This document shows, piece after piece, positions 1 through 9,461 of a stretch of DNA of 64,000 nucleotides. This DNA comes from Flavobacterium sharifuzzamanii (GTDB lineage Bacteria; Bacteroidota; Bacteroidia; Flavobacteriales; Flavobacteriaceae), in NCBI RefSeq assembly GCF_003254585.1, contig NZ_QJGZ01000040.1:62001-126000 (forward strand), read 5' to 3'. The translations under genes were made by a program, and so were the position numbers. The notes beneath the pieces were generated by a model. It did no database searches. It saw nothing but the letters and a program-made list of their open reading frames with translations, and was not told the origin of the DNA. The stretch's first letter is position 1. Every line of letters begins with the position of its first letter.

Positions 1-1178
1 TGGCAGATAAATTTGGCACAAGAACAATGTTTATGATTGCTGTATTTTTGTTTATTATGGGGTCTTTATTTTGTGCACTTTCTACCGATTTAAAATCCTT
101 TAATTTGGCTCGCGTTCTGCAAGCGGTTGGAGCTTCAATGATGGTTCCAGTTGCGCGATTGGCTATTTTATATCAATATCCGAAAAGTGAACTGCTCAAA
201 ACGATGAATTTTATAACCGTATTTGGATTGTTAGGAATGGTTGCGGGTCCAAGTTTAGGAGGTTTTCTTTCTGATAATTTAAGCTGGCATTGGATATTTT
301 TGGTGAACATCCCTATTGGTCTTATCGGAATTTCGATGGCATATCGAATAATGCCAAATTTTAAACATGCCGTTGGAAGGTTCGATTTTAGAGGTTTGAT
401 GTATTTTAGCTTGGCGCTGATTTCTATCACTTTGGTTTTAGAACTTATAGGAGACGAAAGAACTCATATGATTGTGATTTTAAGTTTATTATTTCTATCA
501 GGACTGCTTTCGCTTTTTTATTATATCCATTATAAAAGAACTGAAAAACCTATAATTGACTTGCATCTTCTAAATATCAGAACCTTAAAAATTGGATTAA
601 TTGGCAGTTTGATCACCAGATTAGGAATAGGCGGATTGCCGTTACTATTGCCACTCATGTTGCAGACCAGTTTTGGCTATTCGGCTTCTGTGTCAGGACT
701 ATTATTACTGCCTTCTGCCTTATCAAATGTAGCTGTGAAACCATTCATGGTAAGCATTATAAAATTCTTCGGTTACAGGACAGTATTGATTAGTAACACC
801 ATTTTATTGGGAATTATATTGATTATTCTAGGTTTTGTAACGAAGGAAACGCCGCTCGGCTACTATATCTTGCTGATGATATTTTATGGAGTTTTTACTT
901 CTGTACAAATGTCTGCAATGAATACGATAACACTTTCAGATTTAGATCAAGATACGGCTAGCGGAGGAAATACAATGCTGGTAATTATGCAGCAGCTTTC
1001 GGTAAGTTTTGGAGTTTCTGTTTCTAGTCTTGCACTTTCATTATTTCAGACAGGTATTTTTGATTTAAATACAGACAAAGCATTTAAATATACTTTTATT
1101 ACATTGGCGATTTTTACTATTTTATCCAGTTATACATTTTCTAAGTTAAGCAAGACAGATGGAGAAGGGTATATGTAA
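1..1178 (+). CDS. MFS drug-efflux transporter, DHA2-like (5' end outside window)
   Basis: This is the C-terminal part of a proton-driven multidrug exporter of the inner membrane. The frame is open from base 3, so the gene begins upstream. The first visible residues (ADKFGTR) match the loop 2-3 motif A of the major facilitator superfamily. A motif C-like stretch follows (MVAGPSLGG), then HWIFLVNIPIG, which is typical of the 14-segment DHA2/EmrB-QacA group. About ten hydrophobic segments remain. It ends with TAA about 140 bp before a sulfatase gene, so it need not belong to the polysaccharide locus. The substrate cannot be read from the sequence. Confidence 0.85.
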   Translation, partial: ADKFGTRTMFMIAVFLFIMGSLFCALSTDLKSFNLARVLQAVGASMMVPVARLAILYQYPKSELLKTMNFITVFGLLGMVAGPSLGGFLSDNLSWHWIFLVNIPIGLIGISMAYRIMPNFKHAVGRFDFRGLMYFSLALISITLVLELIGDERTHMIVILSLLFLSGLLSLFYYIHYKRTEKPIIDLHLLNIRTLKIGLIGSLITRLGIGGLPLLLPLMLQTSFGYSASVSGLLLLPSALSNVAVKPFMVSIIKFFGYRTVLISNTILLGIILIILGFVTKETPLGYYILLMIFYGVFTSVQMSAMNTITLSDLDQDTASGGNTMLVIMQQLSVSFGVSVSSLALSLFQTGIFDLNTDKAFKYTFITLAIFTILSSYTFSKLSKTDGEGYM

Positions 1179-1317
1179 ATATATCAGATGAAGATTTTGT
1201 ACGTTTAAAAAGTAATTTTTCGATGAAAATTGGTTGCAAATTATAATTTGAAACATCATAAAGAGATTTTGTTAGCCGCATGTTTGTAAATTAGTGCGTA
1301 CCTCTAAATTTCTAATT

Positions 1318-3690
1318 ATGAAACCTTTTATCAGCCCAAAGTTGCTTATAATTTTTGCTGTATTTTTTTTCAGCTGCAACCAATCACAGAAAACAGATTC
1401 TGTAACAGAAAAAACGGATTCGGGAGAATTAGACCGAACCACACTCCCAATTCCTGAGCCACCATTTGGGGGCAAAATCGGAGAGACTTATAAAGATTCT
1501 AAAGAAGAATGGCCAAAACTAGTTACTCCGCCACAAGGAGCGCCAAATGTTATTATCATTCTTTTAGATGATGTTGGATTTGGACAAGTGAGTACTTTCG
1601 GAGGTCCAGTTCCAACTCCAGAATTGGATAAACTAGCCGCAAATGGCTTAAAATATAACCGATTTCACACCACCGCAATCTGCGGACCTTCACGTGCTGC
1701 TTTGTTGACAGGAAGAAATCATCACAATGCAGGTTCAGGTTTCTTGGCCGAATGGGCAACAGGATATCCAAGTTATAATTGTATGATTCCTAAAACCACT
1801 GCAACATCAGGTAGAATTTTAAAAGGAAATGGATACAGTACGAGCTGGTTCGGAAAAAATCATAATACGCCAGATTGGGAAAGCAGTATTACAGGACCGT
1901 TTGACCGCTGGCCGACAGGTTTAGGTTTCGATTATTTTTACGGATTCATTGGTGGCGAAACACATCAATACTATCCAGTTCTTTTTGAAAATACGAAAGC
2001 GGTAGAACCAGATAAAACTCCAGAACAGGGTTATCATTTCATGACCGATATGACCGATCGAGCAATCAATTGGTTAGAATACAGTAAATCGGTTGCACCT
2101 CAGAAACCAGTTATGATGTATTTTGCTCCAGGAGCTGCACATGCACCGCATCATGCACCAAAAGAATGGCGTGACAAATTTAAGGGGCAGTTTGATAAAG
2201 GCTGGGATGTGGTTAGACAAGAGACCTATGAGCGCCAGTTAAAAATGGGAATTATTCCAAAAGGAACAAAATTGACTCCAAGACCTGACTGGGTTACACC
2301 TTGGGATAAACTTTCAGCAGATCAGAAAAAACTTTTTGCAAAATTGATGGAAAATTATGCAGGTTATCTTTCGTTTGCCGATCATGAAACAGGACGACTT
2401 TTAGAAGCCATAAGTAAACTTCCAGACGCCGATAATACCTTAATATTTTATATTGTTGGAGATAACGGTGCAAGTTCTGAAGGCGGAATGGACGGAACTC
2501 TTAACGAAATAAAAGCCTTAAATGGGGTTCCTACGCCGTTGGCAGACAATTTAAAACGTATTAATGATATTGGTAATCCTGATACAGAACCGCATTATCC
2601 TGTGGGTTGGGCGTGGGCAGGAAATGCTCCTTTTCAATGGGTAAAACAGGTGGCATCTCATTTTGGCGGAAGCCGAAATCCGATGGTAGTCAGCTGGCCA
2701 AAAGTCATAAAAGATAAAGGCGGCATGCGCAGTCAGTTTATTCATTTGATTGATGTACTTCCTACTGTTTTAGATGCGTCGCATTTACCAGCTCCAAAAA
2801 CCGTTGACGGTGTAGAACAGAAACCTATGGATGGAGTTTCTTTCTTATCGACTTTCACTGATAAAAATGCTAAGCCAGTTAGAACCAGACAATATTTTGA
2901 GGTATTTAGTAACCGAGCAATTTATGATAATGGGTGGGTAGCAGCAACACAGCATACTTTTCCGTGGAGACAGGATTTTGCACCTGGAAATTGGGACAAA
3001 GACAAATGGGAACTTTATAATATTGATGAAGATTATAGCGAATCGGTTGATTTGGCTAAAAAAAATCCTGAAAAATTGGAGGAATTGAAAGCTCTTTTTA
3101 AAGAAGAAGCTAAAAAATATAATGTTTATCCGCTGGATGACAGAGGAACAGGCCGTTTAGTTTCTCCTAAACCTACACCTTCAGATCCTAAACGAAAACA
3201 TTTTACTTTTTACGCGGGAGCTACCAGATTGGCGGAAACTGCTTCTCCCAACACAAAAAATAAGTCACATACCATTACAGCAGAAATTGAACTCAAATCA
3301 AAATCAGACAGTGGTGTAATTGTGGCTTCGGGCGGAAGTTCTGCAGGATTTGTATTGTATGTACAGAATGGAAAACTAGTTTATCATTATAATTATTTTG
3401 ATGAATCACGTTTTGTAATTACCTCAAAAGAATCGTTACCAGTTGGGAAAAGCAAAGTCAGATTTGATTTTATTTATGATGGAGGTGGAACAGGAAAAGG
3501 CGGAACAGGTAAACTTTATATCAATGATAAATTAGTCGGGGAAGGGCGAATTGATAAAACGGTTGTTGCACGTTTTGGAATTGACACTTTTGGTATAGGG
3601 GAAGATTCTGGATCGCCTGTCGCAAATTCCTATAATGCTCCATTCAAGTTTACGGGAATAATAAATAAGGTTGATATTGATTTGAAGTAG
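1318..3690 (+). CDS. Sulfatase (formylglycine type) lipoprotein with C-terminal beta-rich domain
   Basis: This hydrolyses sulfate esters, probably on a glycan, outside the inner membrane. The start ATG at 1318 is chosen because it opens a signal peptide with a lipobox-like end (FFFSC); a GTG at 1294 would add eight residues. The sulfatase signature C-G-P-S-R begins at residue 122. Its Cys would be converted to formylglycine by a maturase (anSME) that is not in this window. The metal-binding LLDDVG stretch lies at about residues 82-87. The length of 790 residues exceeds a minimal sulfatase. The last ~170 residues look like a laminin G/concanavalin-like domain (VYVQNG-, [13 protein letters not shown] stretches). 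Overall it resembles long AtsA-type arylsulfatases. Another sulfatase follows after 31 bp, probably in the same operon. Confidence 0.9.
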   Translation: MKPFISPKLLIIFAVFFFSCNQSQKTDSVTEKTDSGELDRTTLPIPEPPFGGKIGETYKDSKEEWPKLVTPPQGAPNVIIILLDDVGFGQVSTFGGPVPTPELDKLAANGLKYNRFHTTAICGPSRAALLTGRNHHNAGSGFLAEWATGYPSYNCMIPKTTATSGRILKGNGYSTSWFGKNHNTPDWESSITGPFDRWPTGLGFDYFYGFIGGETHQYYPVLFENTKAVEPDKTPEQGYHFMTDMTDRAINWLEYSKSVAPQKPVMMYFAPGAAHAPHHAPKEWRDKFKGQFDKGWDVVRQETYERQLKMGIIPKGTKLTPRPDWVTPWDKLSADQKKLFAKLMENYAGYLSFADHETGRLLEAISKLPDADNTLIFYIVGDNGASSEGGMDGTLNEIKALNGVPTPLADNLKRINDIGNPDTEPHYPVGWAWAGNAPFQWVKQVASHFGGSRNPMVVSWPKVIKDKGGMRSQFIHLIDVLPTVLDASHLPAPKTVDGVEQKPMDGVSFLSTFTDKNAKPVRTRQYFEVFSNRAIYDNGWVAATQHTFPWRQDFAPGNWDKDKWELYNIDEDYSESVDLAKKNPEKLEELKALFKEEAKKYNVYPLDDRGTGRLVSPKPTPSDPKRKHFTFYAGATRLAETASPNTKNKSHTITAEIELKSKSDSGVIVASGGSSAGFVLYVQNGKLVYHYNYFDESRFVITSKESLPVGKSKVRFDFIYDGGGTGKGGTGKLYINDKLVGEGRIDKTVVARFGIDTFGIGEDSGSPVANSYNAPFKFTGIINKVDIDLK

Positions 3691-3721
3691 AATTAAGAAT
3701 TTTAGTTATAAACCCATAATT

Positions 3722-5299
3722 ATGAAAAAATACATTGTTTTATTTGCCGTTTTGGCTTTTGTTACTGAAATAAGTGCCCAGCAGAATTATTTTAACCCAA
3801 CAGTTAAGGTAAAAGATTATTTAGAACCAGCTATTCCACATCCAGATCAGGACAAAGAGATGAAGGATAAAATGAGTAAACTAAAAAAGAAACCTAATAT
3901 TCTGATTATTCTTATTGATGATATGGGTTACGGTGATATCGGCGTTTATGGCGGAGGTGTAGCGATTGGTGCACCAACTCTAAATATGGATAAACTGGCT
4001 CACGAAGGTTTGCAGTTAACTTCGACTTATGCACAGCCAACTTGTACACCTAGCCGTGCGGCAATTATGACAGGTCGAATTCCGGCTAGATCAGGATTAA
4101 CAAGACCAACTTTAACTGGTGAAAATCCGAAAGTGAATCCGTGGGCTTCTGAAAATACGACGGCTAAAATACTTTCTCAAAACGGTTATAAGTCGGCAAT
4201 TTCAGGAAAATGGCATTTAGGCGAAAGCAAAGGAAGTCTTCCGAATGAGGTAGGTTATGATGAATGGCTTGGATTTGGGTCTGTTCAGTCAGAATATGCA
4301 CAGTTTGTAAACGAATGGATTTATCCTGATTTGATTAATAAACCAGAAAGATTAGCTGCAGTTAAAAAAATGGTGGACCAAAACATTTTAACTGGTGTAA
4401 AGGGAGGAGAAAATAAGGTTGTACAGCCAATATCTAATATCGAAGAACTTTCTAAAGTAGATCAGGTTTTTGCAAACTACAGTGAAGACTTTATTCGACG
4501 TTCTGTTAAAGAGAATAAACCATTTTACTTAATTCATTCTTTTTCTAAAGTACACAATGACAACTATGTGTCTGAAGGATATAAAGGGAAAAGTCCAGCC
4601 GCGATACCATATAAAGATGCTATTGTAGAAGTAGATGACATTGTTGGCAGATTGATGAAACTTTTACAAGATTTAAAAATAGATGAAAATACATTGGTAT
4701 TCCTTACTTCTGATAATGGACCAAATGAAGATGTTTGGCCAGACGGTGGTTATACACCATTTAGAGGAGGAAAAGGCACAACTTGGGAAGGAGGAGTTAG
4801 AGTTCCAGGAATCGCATACTGGAAAGGGATGATTGCTCCGGGACGCATTAGCGATGGTTTATTTGATATTTGCGATATGTTTAACACTTCTCTTTCGGCA
4901 GCCGGAGTTTTAGATAAAATTCCAGCATCTAATTATATTGATGGAGTAGATCAGTTATCGTTTTTTCTGTCAGATAAAGGAGTGTCGAATCGAAATGCAG
5001 TTTTCATGTATTCGGAAACAAAATTTATGGCGGTTCGTTGGCAGGAATACAAAGTGCATATGAATGTTTTTAATACTTCAGCAACAAGAAGAAACTTAGA
5101 TCAATCGACTATTCAAAGTATCGGGATGAGTCCGTGGGTATATAATATTTACGCTGATCCAAAAGAACAATTGAGTCAGGGACACCGTTATTTTGAATGG
5201 GGAATTCCGGGCGTTATGGGACTCATTTCAGCTCATTTAGCAACGTATCAAAAATATCCAATGAAAGATATTGGTTTGAAAAAACCAGGCGCTGAATAA
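3722..5299 (+). CDS. Secreted sulfatase (formylglycine type)
   Basis: This is a second sulfate ester hydrolase, 525 residues, with a cleavable signal peptide ending ...EISAQQ. Asp residues of the metal site are seen in LIDDMGYGD (about residues 65-73). The sulfatase signature C-T-P-S-R begins at Cys108, followed by AAIMTGR. SGKWHLG and LTSDNGP are further conserved sulfatase blocks. It lies 31 bp after the first sulfatase and is followed by a terminator, so the two probably form a bicistronic unit. The exact sulfated glycan cannot be deduced. The neighbouring SusCD/GH115 genes suggest a plant or algal cell-wall polysaccharide. Confidence 0.9.
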   Translation: MKKYIVLFAVLAFVTEISAQQNYFNPTVKVKDYLEPAIPHPDQDKEMKDKMSKLKKKPNILIILIDDMGYGDIGVYGGGVAIGAPTLNMDKLAHEGLQLTSTYAQPTCTPSRAAIMTGRIPARSGLTRPTLTGENPKVNPWASENTTAKILSQNGYKSAISGKWHLGESKGSLPNEVGYDEWLGFGSVQSEYAQFVNEWIYPDLINKPERLAAVKKMVDQNILTGVKGGENKVVQPISNIEELSKVDQVFANYSEDFIRRSVKENKPFYLIHSFSKVHNDNYVSEGYKGKSPAAIPYKDAIVEVDDIVGRLMKLLQDLKIDENTLVFLTSDNGPNEDVWPDGGYTPFRGGKGTTWEGGVRVPGIAYWKGMIAPGRISDGLFDICDMFNTSLSAAGVLDKIPASNYIDGVDQLSFFLSDKGVSNRNAVFMYSETKFMAVRWQEYKVHMNVFNTSATRRNLDQSTIQSIGMSPWVYNIYADPKEQLSQGHRYFEWGIPGVMGLISAHLATYQKYPMKDIGLKKPGAE

Positions 5300-5319
5300 T
5301 ATTTTTTATAGAATTTACA

Positions 5320-5350
5320 AAAAAAACTCCTTTTTCTAAGGAGTTTTTTT
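5320..5350 (+). terminator. Rho-independent terminator after the sulfatase pair
   Basis: An AAAAAACTCC arm pairs with GGAGTTTTTT across a nine-base loop, followed by a T run. It lies 20 bp after the second sulfatase stop, so it separates that unit from the SusCD operon. Confidence 0.85.
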
Positions 5351-5632
5351 TTGTGATTAAGTGTAAATGAAACTTTTAAGATTTAAAGCAGATCATGAAT
5401 TTAGAATCAAATTTATATTTTAAAAAAAATTAGCTTTATGCTTCTACTACTCGTTTTGATTTTAGGTAGTTATAGATAGCTAAATAGACTATGAATTTAA
5501 TTTACTTGATGTACAGTGTATTAAAATTAAAATCTATATGCATTAATGATTAATAATTTTTTATTTATAAAGTTTGAATTATAGTATCGCTTTTTTAGAT
5601 AACATTAGATTTAGGAGAAAAAATGATATAAG

Positions 5633-5657
5633 TTTTCGCATTAGAAAAATGCGAAAA
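5633..5657. other. Perfect 10-bp hairpin without T run
   Basis: The arm TTTTCGCATT (5633-5642) pairs perfectly with AATGCGAAAA (5648-5657) across a five-base loop. No gene ends here and no T run follows. It could be an RNA structure, a processing site or a protein-binding inverted repeat. Confidence 0.6.
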
Positions 5658-5871
5658 GACTAATAAAATCACATAAAACTATTTATCGTAAATTATATAA
5701 ACATGATAGCTGAAGAGCGTTATTTATGTATTTGCTAGAATTATTTATGATAAGTATATTATAAAGATTTAGCGTTAAAGAAATCTTGAGTCTATTTTGA
5801 AAATCATATTGCAGCTCGGATTGTTTTAGAAAGACAAAAAGTCTATTTTTTAATAATTTATTTTTGAAAGC

Positions 5872-5897
5872 CTTTCATGAAAATGAAAGTTTTTTTT
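5872..5897 (+). terminator. Orphan terminator in the intergenic gap (possible small RNA end)
   Basis: The arms CTTTCAT and ATGAAAG close a GAAA tetraloop, directly followed by eight T. This is a classical intrinsic terminator for plus-strand transcription. The nearest upstream gene already has its own terminator more than 500 bp before. It may therefore end a small RNA, or act in an untranslated transcript. Confidence 0.7.
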
Positions 5898-5905
5898 GTT
5901 GAAAT

Positions 5906-5921
5906 AAACAATCGATTGTTT
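5906..5921. promoter_or_regulatory. 16-bp perfect palindrome, LacI-family-like operator
   Basis: AAACAATCGATTGTTT is a perfect palindrome with the central CG typical of LacI-family operators. The core ACAAyCGATTGT recurs at 6226-6241 over the promoter. The regulator itself is not in the window. Confidence 0.55.
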
Positions 5922-6119
5922 TGAGTGGGCTTTTTAAAGCTTTAAAAGCTAGTTTATCAGTTAGTTACGTTGTGGTGTACGATTTTACTGGGATTTGTTG
6001 TTTTTTTTGAGTCTTTAAAACCAAATGATTTTAGTTTTTTTAAATGAGAATATAGAAATTTTAATTTTTATGTTTTGTTTAAGAATTTTGCAATAACGTG
6101 TTATTTTTATTAAAGTTAT

Positions 6120-6133
6120 CTACAACGTTGTAG
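6120..6133. promoter_or_regulatory. 14-bp perfect palindrome, CG-centred
   Basis: CTACAACGTTGTAG is perfectly symmetric and shares the ACAA...TTGT arms and CG centre of the other two sites, but with a two-base shorter centre. It is probably a variant operator; its function is inferred. Confidence 0.45.
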
Positions 6134-6225
6134 TTGTTTTTGAAGTATTTTTATTTTTTTAAGGGTAATTATGAGGTAAATATTTTTTTAGGGAGTATTT
6201 TTTTTATACTTCTCAATAAAAAATT

Positions 6226-6241
6226 ACACAACCGATTGTGT
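6226..6241. promoter_or_regulatory. Near-perfect palindrome overlapping the -33 region of susC
   Basis: ACACAACCGATTGTGT is symmetric except for one base pair and shares ACAAyCGATTGT with the site at 5906-5921. It covers the TTG of the predicted promoter, the position expected for a repressor. Confidence 0.55.
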
Positions 6242-6265
6242 TTGACAGATATTTTTATATATTTG
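6236..6265 (+). promoter_or_regulatory. Bacteroidota-type promoter of the susCD operon
   Basis: TTG (6236-6238), 19 bp, then TATATTTG (6258-6265) matches the Bacteroidota consensus TTG-N19-TAnnTTTG. It lies 95 bp before the susC start. Confidence 0.7.
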
Positions 6266-6360
6266 TGATAAATACATTTATTAACTAATACTGCATTTTA
6301 ACTTTTAAAGTGTAAAAAACTAACCAACAAAAACCAATTTTAATAATTAAATCAATTTTT

Positions 6361-9300
6361 ATGAATAATTTTTTTATTACAAGTAAATCGGAGCATATTA
6401 AAAGCTTTGGTTTTTTGATCCTATTGTTTTTGGTCTCAATGCAAATTAAGGCGCAAACAACAGTTACAGGAACAGTTTCGGACGCGCATGGTCCAATTCC
6501 TGGTGTGAATGTTAATCTAAAAGGAGCAAAAAACGGAGTAAGTACAGGTTTCGATGGGAACTATGTTATAAGTGCTCCATCAAATGGTGTTCTTGTCTTT
6601 AGCTTTATAGGTTTTAAGAACCAAGAAATTACTATTAATGGACAGACTAAGATCAATGTGCTTTTGGAGGAAGATTCAAATAATTTAAAAGAAGTCGTTG
6701 TAATCGGATATGGTACTCAAATTAAGGAAGCTGTTACAGGATCGGTTGCTTCATTAGGAGGAAAAGAATTAAATGAAGTGCCGGCGGCCAATATTACTCA
6801 AGCTTTGCAAGGAAGGCTTCCAGGGGTTGAGATGACACAAACTTCTTCTAAACCTGGTGCCGCTATGCAGATAAGGATTAGAGGGACAAGATCTCTTACA
6901 GGAAGTAATGATCCTTTGGTGGTATTGGACGGAGTTCCTTTTGCGGGTTCTATAGGAGATATTAATCCTACAGATATTAAGTCTGTGGATATCTTGAAAG
7001 ATGCTTCGGCTACAGCTATTTATGGTTCTCGTGGTGCCAATGGTGTAATCTTAGTGACTACTTTAAAAGGAAGAAAAAATCAGAAAGCTACATTTACATA
7101 CAATGGTTTTAGCGGAATTAAACAGGTTTTCTCAAAATATCCTATGATGGATGCTTCTAAATTTGCTGCTCTACGTGATTATACAGGTTTATATGTGGAT
7201 GGTGTTGACGAGAAAAGAAATGTAAATACAGATTGGCAGGATTCATTATACGGTTCTGGCGAGATGATCAGCCATGATGTTAGCGTTTCTGGTGGAAGCG
7301 AAACGGGAGCCTACAATGCAGGTTTAGGATATTACAAAGAAGAGTCGGTTCTTCCTGGTCAGAGCTATGAGCGTTTTAGTCTTAGAGCAGGACTGGACCA
7401 ACAGATTAATCGATCTATTCGTATAGGATTTAATACCAATAGCAATTACAGTATTACGAATGGTGATAATATCGGAACAGGGACTATTCTGCAGACTTCA
7501 CCACTTGCTAATCCGTACAATGCAGATGGCTCTTTGAAAAGAACAGTTAGCATGGCAGCAGATGATCAGTGGGTTTATACTAGACAATCTATTAAAAATT
7601 TAGGAGATGCTTATGTTAATTTAAATAGAGCTTTCAGTTCTTACAATAACATTTTTGCAGAAATTAAAATTCCTGGTGTTGAAGGTCTTAAATACAGACT
7701 TAACACAGGATTAAATTTGCGTACATCAAATATTGGATATTATGAAGGTCAGGGAGTTTTTGATGTAAACCCGACAACACTTTCTAATGCTGCGATAACA
7801 AATGGCTGGTCTACACAATGGCTGTTGGAAAATTTACTGACTTATGATAAAACTTTTGCAGAGAAACATACGGTAAATTTTGTAGGTCTATATTCAAACG
7901 AGCAATATACAGGACAAAGTTCGAGAGTGACTCGAAACGGAATTACTTCTGATGCTTTCCAATTTTATAATTTAGGACAAAGTGAAGAAGAAGCTGTGAT
8001 TAACCCTGCAGATCAGGATTATACACAATGGGGATTGACATCTTATATGGCTAGGTTAATGTATTCTTATGATAACCGTTATTTTATCTCTGGAACAGTT
8101 CGTTCTGACGGTTCATCAAGATTATCTCCAGGTAACAAATGGGTAACTTATCCCGCAGTATCTGCTGGATGGACACTTTCAAATGAGTCATTCCTTAAAG
8201 ATGTGAAATATATTAATTTATTGAAATTGAGAGCTGGATATGGAGAAACTTCAAATCAGGCAGTATCTCCTTATGCAACTCTAGGAGCTTTAAGTACAAG
8301 ACCATACAATTTTGGAAGCAATAATTCAACAGGAGTATATGTTACTGAGCTTCCAAATCCTAATTTAGGATGGGAGTTTTCAACTACATGGAACTATGGT
8401 TTAGATTTCGGCTTTTTTAATAACCGATTATCTGGTACAGTCGAATATTATAAAACAAATACCAAAAATCTATTGCAACGTGTGGGACTTCCATCAACAT
8501 CTGGCGTAAGCAGTTATGTAGCTAACGTGGGAGAAACAGAGAACAAAGGTTATGAAATCTCATTGAACGGAGTTATTCTTGATAATCCTAAAGGTGTGAC
8601 ATGGTCTGTAGGAGTTAATTTCTATAAAAATGAAAACAAGCTTGTTGCTTTAGCATCAGGTGCTAGTCGTGATGAAGCAAACAACTGGTTTGTTGGATAT
8701 AATATTAATTCAATCTTTGATTATGAAAAAGTTGGAATCTGGCAGGAAGGCGATCCATATATGTCAATTTATGAGCCAGGGCCAACTGGAATTAATCAGC
8801 AAGGAACAGTTGTAGGATCGATTAAAGTTAAATACACAGGAGATTATAATGCCGATGGCTCGCCAACTCGTGCTATTAATGCAAGTGATCGTCAGATTAT
8901 AGAAACAGACCCAGATTTTCAGGGAGGTTTCAATACCAATGTAACTTACAAAGGATTTGATTTTAATGCAGTTGGTGCATTTAAAAGCGGAGGTGTATTA
9001 ATAAGTACATTATATGGAGGAGCAAGCTACATGAATCTTTTAAATGGACGTAGAAGCAACGTTGATGTTGACTACTGGACCCCAGATAACAGAGACGGAG
9101 AGTTTCCTAACCCGAGAGGAATCAGAAGCGGTGATAATCCTAAATATATGTCGACAATGGGATACTTTGATGCTTCTTATGTGAAAATTAGAGCAATGAC
9201 TCTTGGATATACTCTTGATCAAGACTTTACAAGAAATTTAGGCATTGATAAATTAAGACTTTATCTCACAGTGCAGAATCCGTTTGTTTTATTTTCTCCA

Positions 9301-9450
9301 TATCATGATAAATCTGGAATGGATCCTGAAACGAATTCATTTGGTGACGAAAATCAGGCTGTTGCCTCTTATCAGAGAAGATTTTCTGTTATTGGAACAA
9401 ACACTCCTGCAACCAGAAATTATTTATTTGGACTTAATTTAACATTTTAA
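6361..9450 (+). CDS. SusC/RagA-family TonB-dependent outer-membrane transporter
   Basis: This imports oligosaccharides across the outer membrane with its SusD partner, using TonB energy. The signal peptide ends ...MQIKAQ. A carboxypeptidase-D regulatory-like domain (about residues 33-105, TVTGTVSD... FDGNYVIS) is followed by the plug domain (about 110-235). The plug includes the SusC hallmarks VVVIGYGTQ, LQGRLPGV, IRIRGTRSL and DASATAIYGSRGANGVI. The rest is the 22-strand beta barrel, ending NYLFGLNLTF with a terminal Phe as needed for BAM recognition. The length of 1029 residues is usual. The SusD gene follows after 11 bp. The neighbouring esterases and GH115 suggest a decorated xylan-type substrate. 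Confidence 0.95.
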   Translation: MNNFFITSKSEHIKSFGFLILLFLVSMQIKAQTTVTGTVSDAHGPIPGVNVNLKGAKNGVSTGFDGNYVISAPSNGVLVFSFIGFKNQEITINGQTKINVLLEEDSNNLKEVVVIGYGTQIKEAVTGSVASLGGKELNEVPAANITQALQGRLPGVEMTQTSSKPGAAMQIRIRGTRSLTGSNDPLVVLDGVPFAGSIGDINPTDIKSVDILKDASATAIYGSRGANGVILVTTLKGRKNQKATFTYNGFSGIKQVFSKYPMMDASKFAALRDYTGLYVDGVDEKRNVNTDWQDSLYGSGEMISHDVSVSGGSETGAYNAGLGYYKEESVLPGQSYERFSLRAGLDQQINRSIRIGFNTNSNYSITNGDNIGTGTILQTSPLANPYNADGSLKRTVSMAADDQWVYTRQSIKNLGDAYVNLNRAFSSYNNIFAEIKIPGVEGLKYRLNTGLNLRTSNIGYYEGQGVFDVNPTTLSNAAITNGWSTQWLLENLLTYDKTFAEKHTVNFVGLYSNEQYTGQSSRVTRNGITSDAFQFYNLGQSEEEAVINPADQDYTQWGLTSYMARLMYSYDNRYFISGTVRSDGSSRLSPGNKWVTYPAVSAGWTLSNESFLKDVKYINLLKLRAGYGETSNQAVSPYATLGALSTRPYNFGSNNSTGVYVTELPNPNLGWEFSTTWNYGLDFGFFNNRLSGTVEYYKTNTKNLLQRVGLPSTSGVSSYVANVGETENKGYEISLNGVILDNPKGVTWSVGVNFYKNENKLVALASGASRDEANNWFVGYNINSIFDYEKVGIWQEGDPYMSIYEPGPTGINQQGTVVGSIKVKYTGDYNADGSPTRAINASDRQIIETDPDFQGGFNTNVTYKGFDFNAVGAFKSGGVLISTLYGGASYMNLLNGRRSNVDVDYWTPDNRDGEFPNPRGIRSGDNPKYMSTMGYFDASYVKIRAMTLGYTLDQDFTRNLGIDKLRLYLTVQNPFVLFSPYHDKSGMDPETNSFGDENQAVASYQRRFSVIGTNTPATRNYLFGLNLTF

Positions 9451-9461
9451 TCAGAACAGAT

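Larger units (their letters stand above)
5351..6360. other. Long AT-rich non-coding regulatory gap before SusC
   Basis: About 1 kb carries no credible coding region on either strand. It holds a perfect hairpin (5633-5657), a terminator-like hairpin with a GAAA loop and T run (5872-5897), three CG-centred palindromes (5906-5921, 6120-6133, 6226-6241) and a good promoter (6236-6265). The last 95 bases are the probable 5' leader of the susC mRNA. The size is unusual in this otherwise dense window. Confidence 0.7.

Noticed and set aside
5408..5415. Minus-strand -7-like box TAAATTTG in the gap before SusC
   Set aside because: No TTG box at the right distance and no gene in that direction before the sulfatase terminator.
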